A stretch of 64,000 bases of DNA from Nomia melanderi (Eukaryota; Arthropoda; Insecta; Hymenoptera; Halictidae). Both the position numbers and the translations under genes were made by a program. The notes below the pieces were generated by a model. That model did not search any database, was not told where the DNA came from, and saw nothing but the letters and a program-made list of their open reading frames with translations. The DNA lies in NCBI RefSeq assembly GCF_051020985.1, contig NW_027475139.1, forward strand, positions 1,426,001 to 1,490,000, read 5' to 3'. Shown piece after piece: positions 11,541 through 25,005 of this stretch (the stretch's first letter is position 1; the number at the start of each line of letters is the position of its first letter).

Positions 11541-14500
11541 ACAATGCACTTTGATTTATTGCGCTATCTCTAATAGCAGCCGAGATATCACCACATATAT
11601 ATTGGATTTTTCCCAGACCTAGACAGTCCGGCCCCATGTGTCGATGGTTCTCTCGGTCCCCCGTGGTCCGAGGTCGTTCCCGCTGCACAGATTCATGCGC
11701 CAGGGCCTCCTGCAGACAATCCACTTTGGTTTATTGCGCTATCTGTAATAGGACCCGAGATATCACCAGATATATATTGGATTTTTCCTTGACCCTGACA
11801 GTCCGGCCCCATGTGTCGATGCTTTTCTCGGTCCCTCGTGGTCCGAGGTCGATCCCGCTGCACCGATTCAAGCGCCAGGGCCCCCTCCAGATAAGTCACT
11901 TTAATTTATTGCGCTATCTCTAATAGCACCCGAGATATCACCAGATTTATATTGGATTTTTCCCTGACCCTGAGTGTCCGACCCCATGAGACGGTAGTTT
12001 TCTCGGCCCCTGGTGGTCCGTGGTCGTTCCCGCTGCACTGATTCATGCGCCAGGGCCTCCTGCAGACAATGCACTTTGATTTATTGCGCTATCTGTAATA
12101 GCACCCGAGATATCACCAGATCTATATTGGATTTTTCCCTCACCCTGAGAGTCCGACCCCTTGAGACGGTGGTTTTCTCGGACCCTGGTGGTCCGAGGTC
12201 GTTCCCGCTGCACAGATTCATGCGCCAGGGCCTCCTGCAGACAATCCACTTTGGTTTATTGCGCTATCTGTAATAGGACCCGAGATATCACCATATATAT
12301 ATTGGATTTTTCCCTGACCCTGAGAGTCCGACCCCATGAGACGGTGGTTTTCTCGGCCCCTGGTGGTCCGAGGTCGTTCCGGCTGCACAGATTCATGCGC
12401 CAGGGCCTCCTGCAGACAATGCACTTTGATTTATTGCGCTATCTGTAATAGCACCCGAGATATCACCAGATATATATTGGATTTTTCCTTGACCCTGACA
12501 GTCCGGCCCCATGTGTCGATGCTTTTCTCGGTCCCTCGTGGTCCGAGGTCGATCCTGCTGCACCGATTCATGCGCCAGGGCCCCCTCCAGATAAATCACT
12601 TTAATTTATTGCGCTATCTCTAATAGCACCCGAGTTATCACCAGATTTATATTGGATTTTTCCCTGACCCTGAGTGTCCGACCCCATGAGACGGTGGTTT
12701 TCTCGGTCCCTGGTTGTCCGAGGTCGTTCCCGCTGCACAGATTCATGCGCCAGGGCCTCCTGCAGACAATGCACTTTGATTTATTTCGCTATCTCTAATA
12801 GCACCCGAGATATCACCAGATATATATTGGATTTTTCCTTGACTCTGACAGTCCGGCGCCATGTGTCGATGGTTCTCTCGGTCCCTCGTGGTCCGAGGTC
12901 GATCCCGCTGCACAGATCCATGAGCCAGGGTCTCCTGCAGACAATGGACTTTGATTTATTGCGCTATCTGTAATAGGACCCGAGATATCACCATATATAT
13001 ATTGGATTTTTCCCTGACCCTGAGAGTCCGACCCCATGAGACGGTGGTTTTCTCGGCCCCTGGTGGTCCGAGGTCGTTCCGGCTGCACAGATTCATGCGC
13101 CAGTGCCTCCTGCAGACAATGCACTTTGATTTATTGCGCAATCGGTGATAGCACTCGAGATATCACCAGATATATATTGGATTTTTCCCTGACCCTGAGT
13201 GTCCAACCCCATGAGACGGTGGTTTTATCAGCCCCTGCTGGTCCGAGGTCGTTCCCGCTGCACAGATTCATGCGCTAGGGCCTCCTTCAGACAATGCACT
13301 TTGGATCATTGCGCTATCTCTAATAGCACCTGAGATATCACCACATATATATTGGATTTTTCCCTGACCCTGAGTGTCCGACCCCATGAGACGGTGGTTG
13401 TCTTCGGCCCCTGGTTGTCCGAGGTCGTTCCCGCTGCACAGATTCATGCGCCAGGGCGTCCTGCAGACAATGCACTTTGATTTATTTCGCTATCTCTAAT
13501 AGCACCCGAGATATCACCAGATATATATTGGATTTTTCCTTGACTCTGACAGTCCGGCGCCATGTGTCGATGGTTCTCGCGGTCCCTCGTGGTCCGAGGT
13601 CGATCCCGCTGCACAGATCCATGAGCCAGGGTCTCCTGCAGCAATGGACTTTGATTTATTGCGCTATCTGTAATAGCACCTGAGATATCACCAGAATTAT
13701 ATTGGATTTTTCCCTGACCCTGAGTGTCCGGCCCCATGAGACGGTAGTTTTCTCGGCCCCTGGTGGTCCGAGGTCGTTCCCACTGCACAGATTCATGCGC
13801 CAGGGTCTCCTACAGACAATGCACTTTGGTTTATTGCGCTATCTCTAATAGCACCTGAGATATCACCACATATATATTGGATTTTTCCCTGACCCTGAGT
13901 GTCCGACCCCATGAGACGGTAGTTTTCTCGGCCCCTGGTGGTCCGAAGTCGTTCCCGCTGCACGGATTCATGCGCCAGGGCCTCCTACAGACAATGCACT
14001 TTGATTTATTGCGCTATCTGTAATAGCACCCGAGATATCACCAGATATATATTGGATTTTTCCTTGACTCTGACAGTCCGGCGCCATGTGTCGAAGGTTC
14101 TATTGGTCCCTCGTGGTCCGAGGTCGTTCCCGCTGCACAGATTCATGCGCCAGGGCCTCCTACAGACAATGCACTTTGATTTATTGCGCTATCTCTAATA
14201 GCAGCCGAGATATCACCACATATATATTGGATTTTTCCCTGACCCAGACAGTCCGGCCCCATGTGTCGATGGTTTTCTCGGTCCCTCGTGGTCCGAGGTC
14301 GATCCCGCTGAACAGATTCATGCGCCTGGGCTTCCTGCAGACAATTTACTTTGATTTATTGCGCTATCTCTAATAGCACCGGAGATATCACCAGATATAT
14401 ATTGGATTTTTCCCTGACCCTGACAGTTCGGCCCCATGAGACGGTCGTTTTCTCGGCCCCTGTTGGTCCGAGCTCGTTCCCGCTGCACAGATTCATGCGC

Positions 14501-17000
14501 CAGGGCGTCCTGCAGACAATGCACTTTGATTTATTGCGCTATCTATCATAGCACCCGAGATATAACCAGATATTTATTGGATTTTTCCCTGACCCTCAGT
14601 GTCCGGCCCCATGAGACGGTAGCCTTCACGGCCCCTGGTGGTCCGAGGTCGTTCCCGCTGCACAGATTCCTGCTCCAGGGCGTCCTGCAGACAATGCACT
14701 TTGGTTTATTGCGCTCTCTCTAATAGCACCGGAGATATCACCAGATATATATTGGATTTTTCCCTGACCCTGACAGTTCGGCCCCATGAGACGGTAGTTT
14801 TCTCGGCCCCTGTTGGTCCTAGGTTGTTCCCGCTGCATAGATTCATGCGCCAGGGCCTCCTACAGACAGTGCACTTTGATTTATTGCGCTTTCAGTAATA
14901 GCACCCGAGATATCACCAGATATATATTGGATTTTTCCCTGACCCTGACAGTCCGGCCCCATGGGACGGTGATTTTCTCGGCCCCTGGTGGTCCGAGGTC
15001 GATCCCGCTGCACAGATTCATGCGCCAGGGCCTCCTACAGACAATGCACTTTGGTTTATTGCGCTATCTCTAATAGCACCCGAGATATCACCAGAGATAT
15101 ATTGGATTTTTCCCTGACCCTGAGTGTCCGGCTCCATGAGACGGTGGCATTCTCGACCCCTGGTGGTCCGAGGTCGATCCCGCTGCACAGATTCATGCGC
15201 CAGGGCCTCCTACAGACAATGCACTTTGATTTATTGCGCTATCTGTAATAGGACCCGAGATATCACCATATATATATTGGATTTTTCCCTGACCCTGAGA
15301 GTCCGACCCCATGAGACGGTGGTTTTCTCGGCCCCTGGTGGTCCGAGGTCGATCCGGCTGCACAGATTCATGCGCCAGGGCCTCCTGCAGACAATGCACT
15401 TTGATTTATTGCGCTATCTCTAATAGCACCCGAGATATCACCAGATATATATTGGATTTTTCCTTGACCCCGACAGTCCGGCCCCATGAGACGGTGGTTT
15501 TCTCGGCCCCTGGTGGTCCGAGGTCGTTCCCGCTGCACACATTCATGTGCCAGGGCCCCCTGCAGATAATTCACTTTGATTTATTGCGCTCCTTCTAGTA
15601 GCACCCGAGACATCACCAGATATATATTGTATTTTTCCCTGACCCTGAGTGTCCGACCCCATGAGACGGTAGTTTTCTCGGCCCCTGGTGGTCCGAGGTC
15701 GTTCCCGCTTGCCAGATTCATGCGCTAGGGCCTCCTGCAGACAATGCTTTTTGATTTATTGCGCTATCTGTAATAGCACCCGAGATATCACCAGATTTAT
15801 ATTGGATTTTTCCCTGAACCTGAGTGGCCGACCCTATGCGACGGTGGTTTTCTCGGCCCCTGGTGGTCCGTGGTCGTTCCCGCTGCACTGATTCATGCGC
15901 CAGGGCCTCCTGCAGACAATGCACTTTGATTTATTTCGCTATCTCTAATAGCACCCGAGATATCACCAGATATATATTGGATTTTTCCCTGACCCTGACA
16001 GTCCGGCCCAATGGGACGGTGATTTTCTCGGCCCCTGGTGGTCCGAGGTCGTTCCCGCTGCACAGATTCGTGCGCCAAGGCCTACTACAGACAATGCACT
16101 TTGATTTATTGCGCTATCTGTAAAAGCACCCGAGATATCACCAGATATATATTGGATTTTTCCCTGACCCGGAGTGTCCGATCCCATGAGACGGTGGTTT
16201 CCTCGGCCCCTGCTGGTCCGAGGTCGTTCCAGCTGCACAGATTCATGCGCTAGGGCCTCCTGCAGACAATGCACTTTGATTTATTGCGCTATCTGTAATA
16301 GCACCCGAGATATCACCAGATCGATATTGGATTTTTCCCTGACCCTGAGTGTCCGACCCCTTGAGACGGTGGTTTTCTCGGCCCCTGGTGGTCCGAGGTC
16401 GTTCCCGCTGCACAGATTCATGCGCCAGGGCCTCCTGCAGACAATCCACTTTGGTTTATTGCGCTATCTGTAATAGGACCCGAGATATCACCATATATAT
16501 ATTGGATTTTTCCCTGACCCTGAGTGTCCGACCCCATGAGACGGTGGTTTTCTCGGCCCCTGCTGGTCCGAGGTCGTTGCCGCTGCACCGATTCATACGC
16601 CAGGGCCTCCCGCAGACAAAGCGCTCTGGTTTATTGTGCTATCTGTAATAGCACCCGAGATATCACCAGATATATATTGGATTTTTCCCCGTCCCTGAGT
16701 GTCCGGCCCCATGAGACGGTGATTTTCTCGGCCTCTGGTGGTCCGAGGTCGTTCCAGCTGCACAGATTCATGCGCCAGGGCCCCCTGCAGATAATTCACT
16801 TTGATTTATTGCGCTATCTCTAATAGCACCCGAGATATCACCAGATATATATTGGATTTGTCCCTGACCCAGACAGTCCGGCCCCATGAGACGGTGATTT
16901 TCTCGGCCTCTGGTGGTCCGAGGTCGTTCCCGCTGCACAGATTCATGCGCCAGGGCCCCCTGCAGATAATTCACTTTGATTTATTGCGCTATCACTAATA

Positions 17001-18309
17001 GCACCCAGGATATCACCAGATATATATTTGATTTTTCCCTGACCCTGAGTGCCCGGCCCCATGTGTCGGTGGTTTTCTCGGCCCCTGGTGGTCCGAGGTC
17101 GTTCCCGCTGCACAGACTCATGCGCCAGGGCCTCCTACAGACAATGCCCTTTGATTTATTGCGCTATCTCTAATAGCACCCGAGATATCACCATATATAT
17201 ATTGGATTTTCCCCTGACCCTGAGTGTCCGACCCCATGAGACGGTGGTTTTCTCGGCCCCTGGCGGTCCGAGGTCGATCCCGCTGCACAGATTCATGCGC
17301 CAGGGCCTCCTACAGACAATGGACTTTGATTTATTGCGCTATCTCTAATAGCACCCGAGATATCACCAGATGTATAATGGATTTTTCCCTGACCCTGACA
17401 GTCCGACCCCATGAGACGGTGGTTTTCTCGGCCCCTGCTGGTCCGAGGTCGTTCCCGCTGCACACATTCATGCGCCAGGGCCTCCTGCAGACAATGCACT
17501 TTGATTTATTGCGTTATCTGTAATAGCACCCGAGATATCACCAGATTTATATTGGATTTTTCCCTGACCCTGAGTGTTCGACCCCATGAGACGGTGGTTT
17601 TCTCGGCCCCTGGTGGTCCGAGGTCGTTCCCGCTGCACAGATTCATGCGCCAGGGCCTCCTACAGACAATGCACTTTGATTTATTGCGCTATCTGTAATA
17701 GCACCCGAGATATCACCATATATGTATTGGATTTTCAACCGACCCTGAGCGGCCGGCCCCATGAGACGGTGGTTTTCTCTGCCCCTGGTGGTCCGAGGTC
17801 GTTCCCGCTGCACAGATTCATGCGCCAGGGCCTCCTACAGACAATGCACTTTGATTTGTTGAGCTATCTGTAATAGCACCCGAGATATCACCTGATTTAT
17901 ATTGGATTTTTCCCTGACCCCGACCTTCCGGCCCCATGAGACGGTGGTTTTCTCGGCCCCTGGTGGTCCGAAGGCGTTCCCGCTGCACAGATTCATGCGC
18001 CAGGGCCTCCTGCAGACAATGCACTTTGATTTATTGCGCTATCTGTAATAGCACCCACGATATCACCAGATATATATTGGATTTTTCCCTGACCCTGAGT
18101 GTCCGACCCCATGAGACGGTGGTTTTCTCGGCCCCTGGTGGTCCGAAGGCGTTCCCGCTGCACAGGTTCATGCGCCAGGGCCTCCTGCAGACAATGCACT
18201 TTGATTTATTGAGCTATCTGTAATAGCACCCGAGATATCACCAGATTTATATTGGATTTTTCCCTGGCCCTGACAGTCCGGCCCAATGAGACGCTGGTTT
18301 TCTCGGCCC
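17001..18309. repeat. homogeneous monomers close to consensus
   Basis: Seven to eight monomers are all close to the consensus (GAGACGGTGGTTTTCTCGGC with GTCGTTCCCGCTGCACAG) and differ at only a few sites each. One unusual monomer near 17,730 reads TTGGATTTTCAACCGACC. With the next block this forms the least diverged part of the window. Confidence 0.8.
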
Positions 18310-18790
18310 CTGGTGGTCCGAGGTCGATGCCGCTGCATAGATTCATGCGCCAGGGCCTCCTACAGGCAATGCACTTTGATTTATTGCGCTATCTGTAATA
18401 GCACCCACGATATCACCAGATATATATTGGATTTTTCCCTGACCCTGAGTGTCCGACCCCATGAGACGGTGGTTTTCTCGGCCCCTGGTGGTCCGAGGTC
18501 GTTCCCGCTGCACAGATTCATGCGCCAGTGCCTCCTGCAGACAATGCACTTTGATTTATTGCGCTATCTGTAATAGCACCCGAGATATCACCATATACAT
18601 ATTGGATTTTCCCCTGACCCTGAGTGGCCGGCCCCATGAGACGGTGGTTTTCTCGGCCCCTGGTGGTTCGAGGTCGTTCCCGCTGCACAGATTCATGCGC
18701 CAGGGCCTCCTGCAGACAATGCACTTTGATTTATTGCGCTATCTGTAATAGCACCCGAGATATCACCAGATTTATATTGGATTTTTCCCT

Positions 18791-18800
18791 GACCCCTTGT
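18791..18800. repeat. 2-bp deletion defining a 173-bp monomer, copy 1
   Basis: The monomer reads GACCCCTTGTCCGACC where others read GACCCTGAGTGTCCGACC, and it also carries CATGCGACGG and CAGAATCATGCGCC. Confidence 0.9.
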
Positions 18801-19838
18801 CCGACCCCATGCGACGGTGGTTTTCTCGGCCCCTGGTGGTCCGAGGTCGTTCCCGCTGCACAGAATCATGCGCCAGGGCCTCCTGCAGACAATGCACTTT
18901 GATTTATTGCGCTATCTGTAATAGCACCCGAGATATCACCAGATTTATATTGGATTTTTCCCTGACCCTGAGTGTCCGACCCCATGAGACGGTGGTTTTC
19001 TCGGCCCCTGGTGGTCCGAGGTCGTTCCCGCTGCACAGATTCATGCGCCAGGGCCTCCTACAGACAATGCACTTTGATTTATTTCGCTATCTGTAATAGC
19101 ACCCGAGATATCACCATATACATATTGGATTTTCCCCTGACCCTGAGTGGCCGGCCCCATGAGACGGTGGTTTTCTCGGCCCCTGGTGGTCCGAGGTCGT
19201 TCCCGCTGCACAGATTCATGCGCCGGGGCCCCCTGCAGATAATTCACTTTGATTTATTGCGCTATCTCGAATAGCACCCGAGATATCACCAGATATATAT
19301 TGGATTTTTCCCTGACCCTGAGTGTCCGGCCCCATGAGACGGTGTTTTTCTCGGCCCCTGGTGGTCCGAGGTCGTTCCCGCTGCACAGATTCATGCGCCA
19401 GGGCCTCCTACAGGCAATGCACTTTGATTTATTGCGCTATCTGTAATAGCACCCACGATATCACCAGATTTATATTGGATTTTTCCCTGACCCTGAGTGT
19501 CCGGCCCCATGAGACGGTGATTTTCTCGGCCCCTGGTGGTCCGAGGTCGATCTCGCTGCACAGATTCATGGGCCGGGGCCTCCTACAGACAATGCACTTT
19601 GATTTATTGCGCTATCTATAATAGCACCCGAGATATCACCAGATATATATTGGATTTTTCCCTGACCCTGAGTGTCCGACCCCATGAGACGGTGGTTTTC
19701 TCGGCCCCTGGTGGTCCGAGGTCGTTCCCGCTGCACAGATTCATGCGCCAGGGCCTCCTGCAGACAATGCACTTTGATTTATTGCGCTATCTGTAATAGC
19801 ACCCGAGATATCACCAGATTTATATTGGATTTTTCCCT

Positions 19839-19848
19839 GACCCCTTGT
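19839..19848. repeat. 2-bp deletion defining a 173-bp monomer, copy 2
   Basis: Same GACCCCTTGT junction and the same linked CATGCGACGG and CAGAATCATG variants, 1048 bp (six monomers minus 2 bp) after copy 1. The linkage shows copying rather than independent deletion. Confidence 0.9.
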
Positions 19849-20536
19849 CCGACCCCATGCGACGGTGGTTTTCTCGGCCCCTGGTGGTCCGAGGTCGTTC
19901 CCGCTGCACAGAATCATGCGCCAGGGCCTCCTGCAGACAATGCACTTTGATTTATTGCGCTGTCTGTAATAGCACCCGAGATATCACCAGATTTATATTG
20001 GATTTTTCCCTGACCCTGAGTGTCCGACCCCATGAGACGGTGGTTTTCTCGGCCCCTGGTGGTCCGAGGTCGATGCCGCTGCATAGATTCATGCACCAGG
20101 GCCTCCTACAGGCAATGCACTTTGACTTATTGCGCTATCTGTAATAGCACCCACGATATCACCAGATATATATTGGATTTTTCCCTGACCCTGAGTGTCC
20201 GACCCCATGAGACGGTGGTTTTCTCGGCCCCTGGTGGTCCGAGGTCGTTCCCGCTGCACAGATTCATGCGCCAGTGCCTCCTGCAGACAATGCACTTTGA
20301 TTTATTGCGCTATCTGTAATAGCACCCGAGATATCACCATATACATATTGGATTTTCCCCTGACCCTGAGTGGCCGGCCCCATGAGACGGTGGTTTTCTC
20401 GGCCCCTGGTGGTCCGAGGTCGTTCCCGCTGCACAGATTCATGCGCCAGGGCCTCCTGCAGACAATGCACTTTGATTTATTGCGCTATCTGTAATAGCAC
20501 CCGAGATATCACCAGATTTATATTGGATTTTTCCCT

Positions 20537-20546
20537 GACCCCTTGT
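20537..20546. repeat. 2-bp deletion defining a 173-bp monomer, copy 3
   Basis: Same junction, 698 bp (four monomers minus 2 bp) after copy 2 and 1746 bp after copy 1. It marks the decamer duplication. Confidence 0.9.
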
Positions 20547-21599
20547 CCGACCCCATGCGACGGTGGTTTTCTCGGCCCCTGGTGGTCCGAGGTCGTTCCC
20601 GCTGCACAGAATCATGCGCCAGGGCCTCCTGCAGACAATGCACTTTGATTTATTGCGCTATCTGTAATAGCACCCGAGATATCACCAGATTTATATTGGA
20701 TTTTTCCCTGACCCTGAGTGTCCGACCCCATGAGACGGTGGTTTTCTCGGCCCCTGGTGGTCCGAGGTCGTTCCCGCTGCACAGATTCATGCGCCAGGGC
20801 CTCCTGCAGACAATGCACTTTGATTTATTGCGCTATCTGTAATAGCACCCGAGATATCACCATATACATATTGGATTTTCCCCTGACCCTGAGTGGCCGG
20901 CCCCATGAGACGGTGGTTTTCTCGGCCCCTGGTGGTCCGAGGTCGTTCCCGCTGCACAGATTCATGCGCCGGGGCCCCCTGCAGATAATTCACTTTGATT
21001 TATTGCGCTATCTCGAATAGCACCCGAGATATCACCAGATATATATTGGATTTTTCTCTGACCCTGAGTGTCCGACCCCATGAGACGATAGTTTTCTCGG
21101 CCCCTGGTGTTCCGAGGTCGTTCCCGCTGCACAGATTCATGCGCTAGGGCCTCCTGCAGACAATGCACTTTGATTTATTGCGCTATCTGTAATATCACCG
21201 GAGATATCACCATATATATATTGGATTTTCCCCTGACCCCGAGTGTCCGGTCCCATGAGACGGTGGTTTTCACGGCCCCTGGTGGTCCGAGGTCGTTCCC
21301 GCTGCACAGATTCATGCGCCAGGGCCCCCTGCAGATAATTTACTTTGATTTATTGCGCTATCTCTAATAGCACCCGAGATATCACCAGATTTATATCGGA
21401 TTTTTCCCTGACCCTGACAGTCCGGCCCCAAGAGACGGTGATTTTCTCGGCCCCTGGTGGTTCGAGGTCGTTCCCGCTGTACAGATTCATGCGCCAGGGC
21501 CTCCTATAGATAATTTACTTTGATTTATTACGCTATCTCTAATAGCACCCGTGATATCACCAGATATATATCGGACTTTTCCCTGACCCTGAGTGTCCG

Positions 21600-22947
21600 A
21601 CCCCATGTGTCGGTGGTTTTCTCGGCCCCTGGTGGTCCGAGGTCGTTCCCGCTGCACAGATTCATGCGCCAGGGCCTGCTGCAGACAATGCCCTTTGATT
21701 TATTGCGCTATCTCTAATAGCACCCGAGATATCACCAGATATATATTGGATTTTTCCCTGACCCTGAGTGTCCGGCCCCATGAGGCGGTAGTTTCCTCGG
21801 CCCCTGGTGATCCGAGGTCGTTCCTGCTGCACAGATTCATGCGCCCGGGCCTCCTGCAGACAATGTACTTTGATTTATTTCGCTATCTCTAATAGCACCC
21901 GAGATATCACCAGATATATATTGGATTTTTCCTTGACCCTGACAGTCCGGCCCCATGAGACGGTGATTTTCTCGGCCCCTGGTACTCCGGGGTCGATCCC
22001 GCTGCACAGATTCATGTCCCAGGGCCTCCTGCAGACAATGCACTTTGGTTTATTGCGCTATCTCTAATAGCACCCGAGATATCACCAGATATATATTGGA
22101 TTTTTCTCCGACCCTGAGTGTCCGACCCCATGAGACGGTGGTTTTCTCGGCCCCTGGTGGTCCGGGGTCGATCCCGGTGCACAGATTCATGCGCCAGGGC
22201 CGCCTACAATCAATGCACTTTGATTTATTGCGCTATCTATAATAGCACCGGAGATATCACCAGATATATATTGAATTTTTCCCCGACCCTGAGTGTCCGG
22301 CCCCATGTGTCGGTGGTTTTCTCGGCCCCTGGTGGTCCGAGGTCGTTCCCGCTGCACAGATTCATGCGCCAGGGCCTGCTGCAGACAATGCACTTTGATT
22401 TATTGCGCTATCTCTAATAGCACCCGAGATATCACCAGATATATATTGGATTTTTCCCTGACCCTGAGTGTCCGGCCCCATGAGGCGGTAGTTTCCTCGG
22501 CCCCTGGTGATCCGAGGTCGTTCCTGCTGCACAGATTCATGCGCCCGGGCCTCCTGCAGACAATGTACTTTGATTTATTTCGCTATCTCTAATAGCACCC
22601 GAGATATCACCAGATATATATTGGATTTTTCCTTGACCCTGACAGTCCGGCCCCATGAGACGGTGATTTTCTCGGCCCCTGGTACTCCGGGGTCGATCCC
22701 GCTGCACAGATTCATGCCCCAGGGCCTCCTGCAGACAATGCACTTTGGTTTATTGCGCTATCTCTAATAGCACCCGAGATATCACCAGATATATATTGGA
22801 TTTTTCTCCGACCCTGAGTGTCCGACCCCATGAGACGGTGGTTTTCTCGGCCCCTGGTGGTCCGGGGTCGATCCCGGTGCACAGATTCATGCGCCAGGGC
22901 CGCCTACAGTCAATGCACTTTGATTTATTGCGCTATCTATAATAGCA
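21600..22947. repeat. 700-bp tetramer higher-order repeat, about 1.9 copies
   Basis: About 21,600-22,247 matches about 22,300-22,947 at a 700-bp offset. Markers are GTGTCGGTGGTTTTCTC, AGGGCCTGCTGCAGAC, CATGAGGCGGTAGTTTCC, GCGCCCGGGCCTCC and CTGGTACTCCGGGGTC. The few differences include TCATGTCCCAGG versus TCATGCCCCAGG near 22,018/22,718 and CAATCAATGC versus CAGTCAATGC near 22,207/22,907. Confidence 0.9.
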
Positions 22948-23145
22948 CCCGAGATATCACCAGATATATATCGAATTTTTCCCTGACCCTGACAGTCCGG
23001 CCCCATGAGACGGTGGTTTTCTCGGCCCCTGGTGGCCCGACGTCGTTCCCGCTGCACAGATTCATGCGCCAGGGCCCCCTGCAGATAATTCACTTCGATT
23101 TATTGCGCTATCTCTAATAGCACGCGAGATATCACCAGATATATG

Positions 23146-23207
23146 CTGGATTTTTACATGACCTTGGGTGACGGATTCCAAATATCTGTAATTTTCTCGG
23201 CGCCTGG
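23146..23207. repeat. diverged central block, copy 2
   Basis: This copy has CTGGATTTTTACATGACC, then TTGGGTGACGGATTCC and AAATATCTGTAATTTTC. It is followed by GTTCCTGCTGCACAG and ATTCATTCGCCAGTGCC, a 3' half also characteristic of this subtype. Confidence 0.92.
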
Positions 23208-23495
23208 TGGTCCGAGGTCGTTCCTGCTGCACAGATTCATTCGCCAGTGCCTCCTACAGACAATGCACTTTGATTTATTGCGCTATCTCTAATAGCACCC
23301 GAGATATCACCAGATATATATTGGATTTTTCCCTGACCCTGACAGTCCGGCTCCATGAGACGGTGATTTTCTCGGCCCCTGGTTGTCCGAGGTCGATACC
23401 GGTGCACAGATTCATGCGCCATGGCCTCCTACAGACAATGCACTTTGATTTATTGCGCTATCTGTAATAGCATCCGAGATATCACCAGATATATG

Positions 23496-23557
23496 CAGGA
23501 TTTTAACATGAGCTTGGTTGACGGATTCCAAATATCAGTAATTTTCTCGGCGCCTTG
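23496..23557. repeat. diverged central block, copy 3 (own substitutions)
   Basis: This is the most altered copy: CAGGATTTTAACATGAGC, TTGGTTGACGG and ATATCAGTAATTTTC. It lies exactly two monomers after copy 2 and has no equivalent 1750 bp further on, where the array has rearranged. Confidence 0.88.
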
Positions 23558-24895
23558 TGGTCCGAGGTCGTTCCTGCTGCACAGATTCATGCGCTAGGGC
23601 CTCCTGCAGACAATGCACTTTGATTTATTGCGTTATCTGTAATATCACCGGAGATATCACCATATATATATTGGATTTTCCCCTGTCCCTGAGTGTCCGG
23701 TCCCATGAGACGGTGGTTTTCACGGCCCCTGGTGGTCCGAGGTCGTTCCCGCTGCACAGATTGATGCGCCAGGGCCCCCTGCAGATAATTTACTTTGATT
23801 TATTGCGCTGTCTCTAATAGCACGCGAGATATCACCAGATATATATCGGATTTTTCTCTGACCCTGACAGTCCGGCCCCAAGAGACGGTGGTTTTCTCGG
23901 CCCCTGGTGGTCCGGGGTCGATCCCGGTGCACAGATTCATGCGCCAGGGCCGCCTACAGTCAATGCACTTTGATTTATTGCGCTATCTATAATAGCACCC
24001 GAGATATCACCAGATATATATTGAATTTTTCCCCGACCCTGAGTGTCCGGCCCCATGTGTCGGTGGTTTTCTCGGCCCCTGGTGGTCCGAGGTCGTTCCC
24101 GCTGCACAGATTCATGCGCCAGGGCCTGCTGCAGACAATGCACTTTGATTTATTGCGCTATCTCTAATAGCACCCGAGATATCACCAGATATATATTGGA
24201 TTTTTCCCTGACCCTGAGTGTCCGGCCCCATGAGGCGGTAGTTTCCTCGGCCCCTGGTGATCCGAGGTCGTTCCTGCTGCACAGATTCATGCGCCCGGGC
24301 CTCCTGCAGACAATGTACTTTGATTTATTTCGCTATCTCTAATAGCACCCGAGATATCACCAGATATATATTGGATTTTTCCTTGACCCTGACAGTCCGG
24401 CCCCATGAGACGGTGATTTTCTCGGCCCCTGGTACTCCGGGGTCGATCCCGCTGCACAGATTCATGCCCCAGGGCCTCCTGCAGACAATGCACTTTGGTT
24501 TATTGCGCTATCTCTAATAGCACCCGAGATATCACCAGATATATATTGGATTTTTCTCCGACCCTGAGTGTCCGACCCCATGAGACGGTGGTTTTCTCGG
24601 CCCCTGGTGGTCCGGGGTCGATCCCGGTGCACAGATTCATGCGCCAGGGCCGCCTACAGTCAATGCACTTTGATTTATTGCGCTATCTATAATAGCACCC
24701 GAGATATCACCAGATATATATCGAATTTTTCCCTGACCCTGACAGTCCGGCCCCATGAGACGGTGGTTTTCTCGGCCCCTGGTGGCCCGACGTCGTTCCC
24801 GCTGCACAGATTCATGCGCCAGGGCCCCCTGCAGATAATTCACTTCGATTTATTGCGCTATCTCTAATAGCACGCGAGATATCACCAGATATATG

Positions 24896-24957
24896 CTGGA
24901 TTTTTACATGACCTTGGGTGACGGATTCCAAATATCTGTAATTTTCTCGGCGCCTGG
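24896..24957. repeat. diverged central block, copy 4
   Basis: This is the decamer-duplicated partner of the copy at 23,146. It is followed immediately by the rare AATCGGTGATAGCACTCGAG monomer at about 25,032. Confidence 0.92.
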
Positions 24958-25005
24958 TGGTCCGAGGTCGTTCCTGCTGCACAGATTCATTCGCCAGTGC
25001 CTCCT

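Larger units (their letters stand above)
8226..17000. repeat. mosaic satellite domain with dispersed segment duplications
   Basis: No single higher-order period holds here, but many 0.3-0.5 kb tracts recur at whole-monomer offsets (15, 20, 32 and 39 monomers). They are listed separately. Two compensating 1-bp indels lie at about 13,395 (insertion, GGTTGTCTTCGG) and 13,640 (deletion, TGCAGCAATGG). The monomer at about 13,130-13,170 has the rare AATCGGTGATAGCACTCGAG sequence also found at about 25,032. The GTGTCGATGG haplotype is common up to about 14,300 and then absent until about 30,880. Confidence 0.85.
18310..21058. repeat. 1746-bp decamer segmental duplication
   Basis: About 18,310-19,312 matches about 20,056-21,058 at an offset of 1746 bp (10 monomers minus 4 bp). 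Shared markers are GTCGATGCCGCTGCATAG, CTACAGGCAATGCAC, CACCCACGATATCACC, CACCATATACATATTGG, CGCCGGGGCCCCCTGC and ATCTCGAATAGC. The 4-bp shortfall comes from 173-bp monomers. The 0.74 kb between the two matching parts also contains the CACCCACG and 173-bp types, so smaller exchanges have occurred inside the block. Confidence 0.9.
22133..25005. repeat. 1750-bp decamer segmental duplication
   Basis: About 22,133-23,255 matches about 23,883-25,005 at a 1750-bp offset. The shared segment includes one copy of the 700-bp tetramer and the diverged monomer (at 23,146 and 24,896). The duplication was laid over the tetramer amplification, so two generations of amplification overlap. A further match at a 1400-bp offset links about 23,660-23,860 with about 25,060-25,260. 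Confidence 0.9.

Noticed and set aside
21449..21462. tRNA-type B-box-like GGTTCGAGGTC in a few monomers (also near 18,665, 25,311, 26,526, 58,429)
   Set aside because: It arises from single substitutions in GGTCCGAGGTC. No A box at the right distance, no cloverleaf and no terminator, so neither a tRNA gene nor a clear tRNA-derived repeat.
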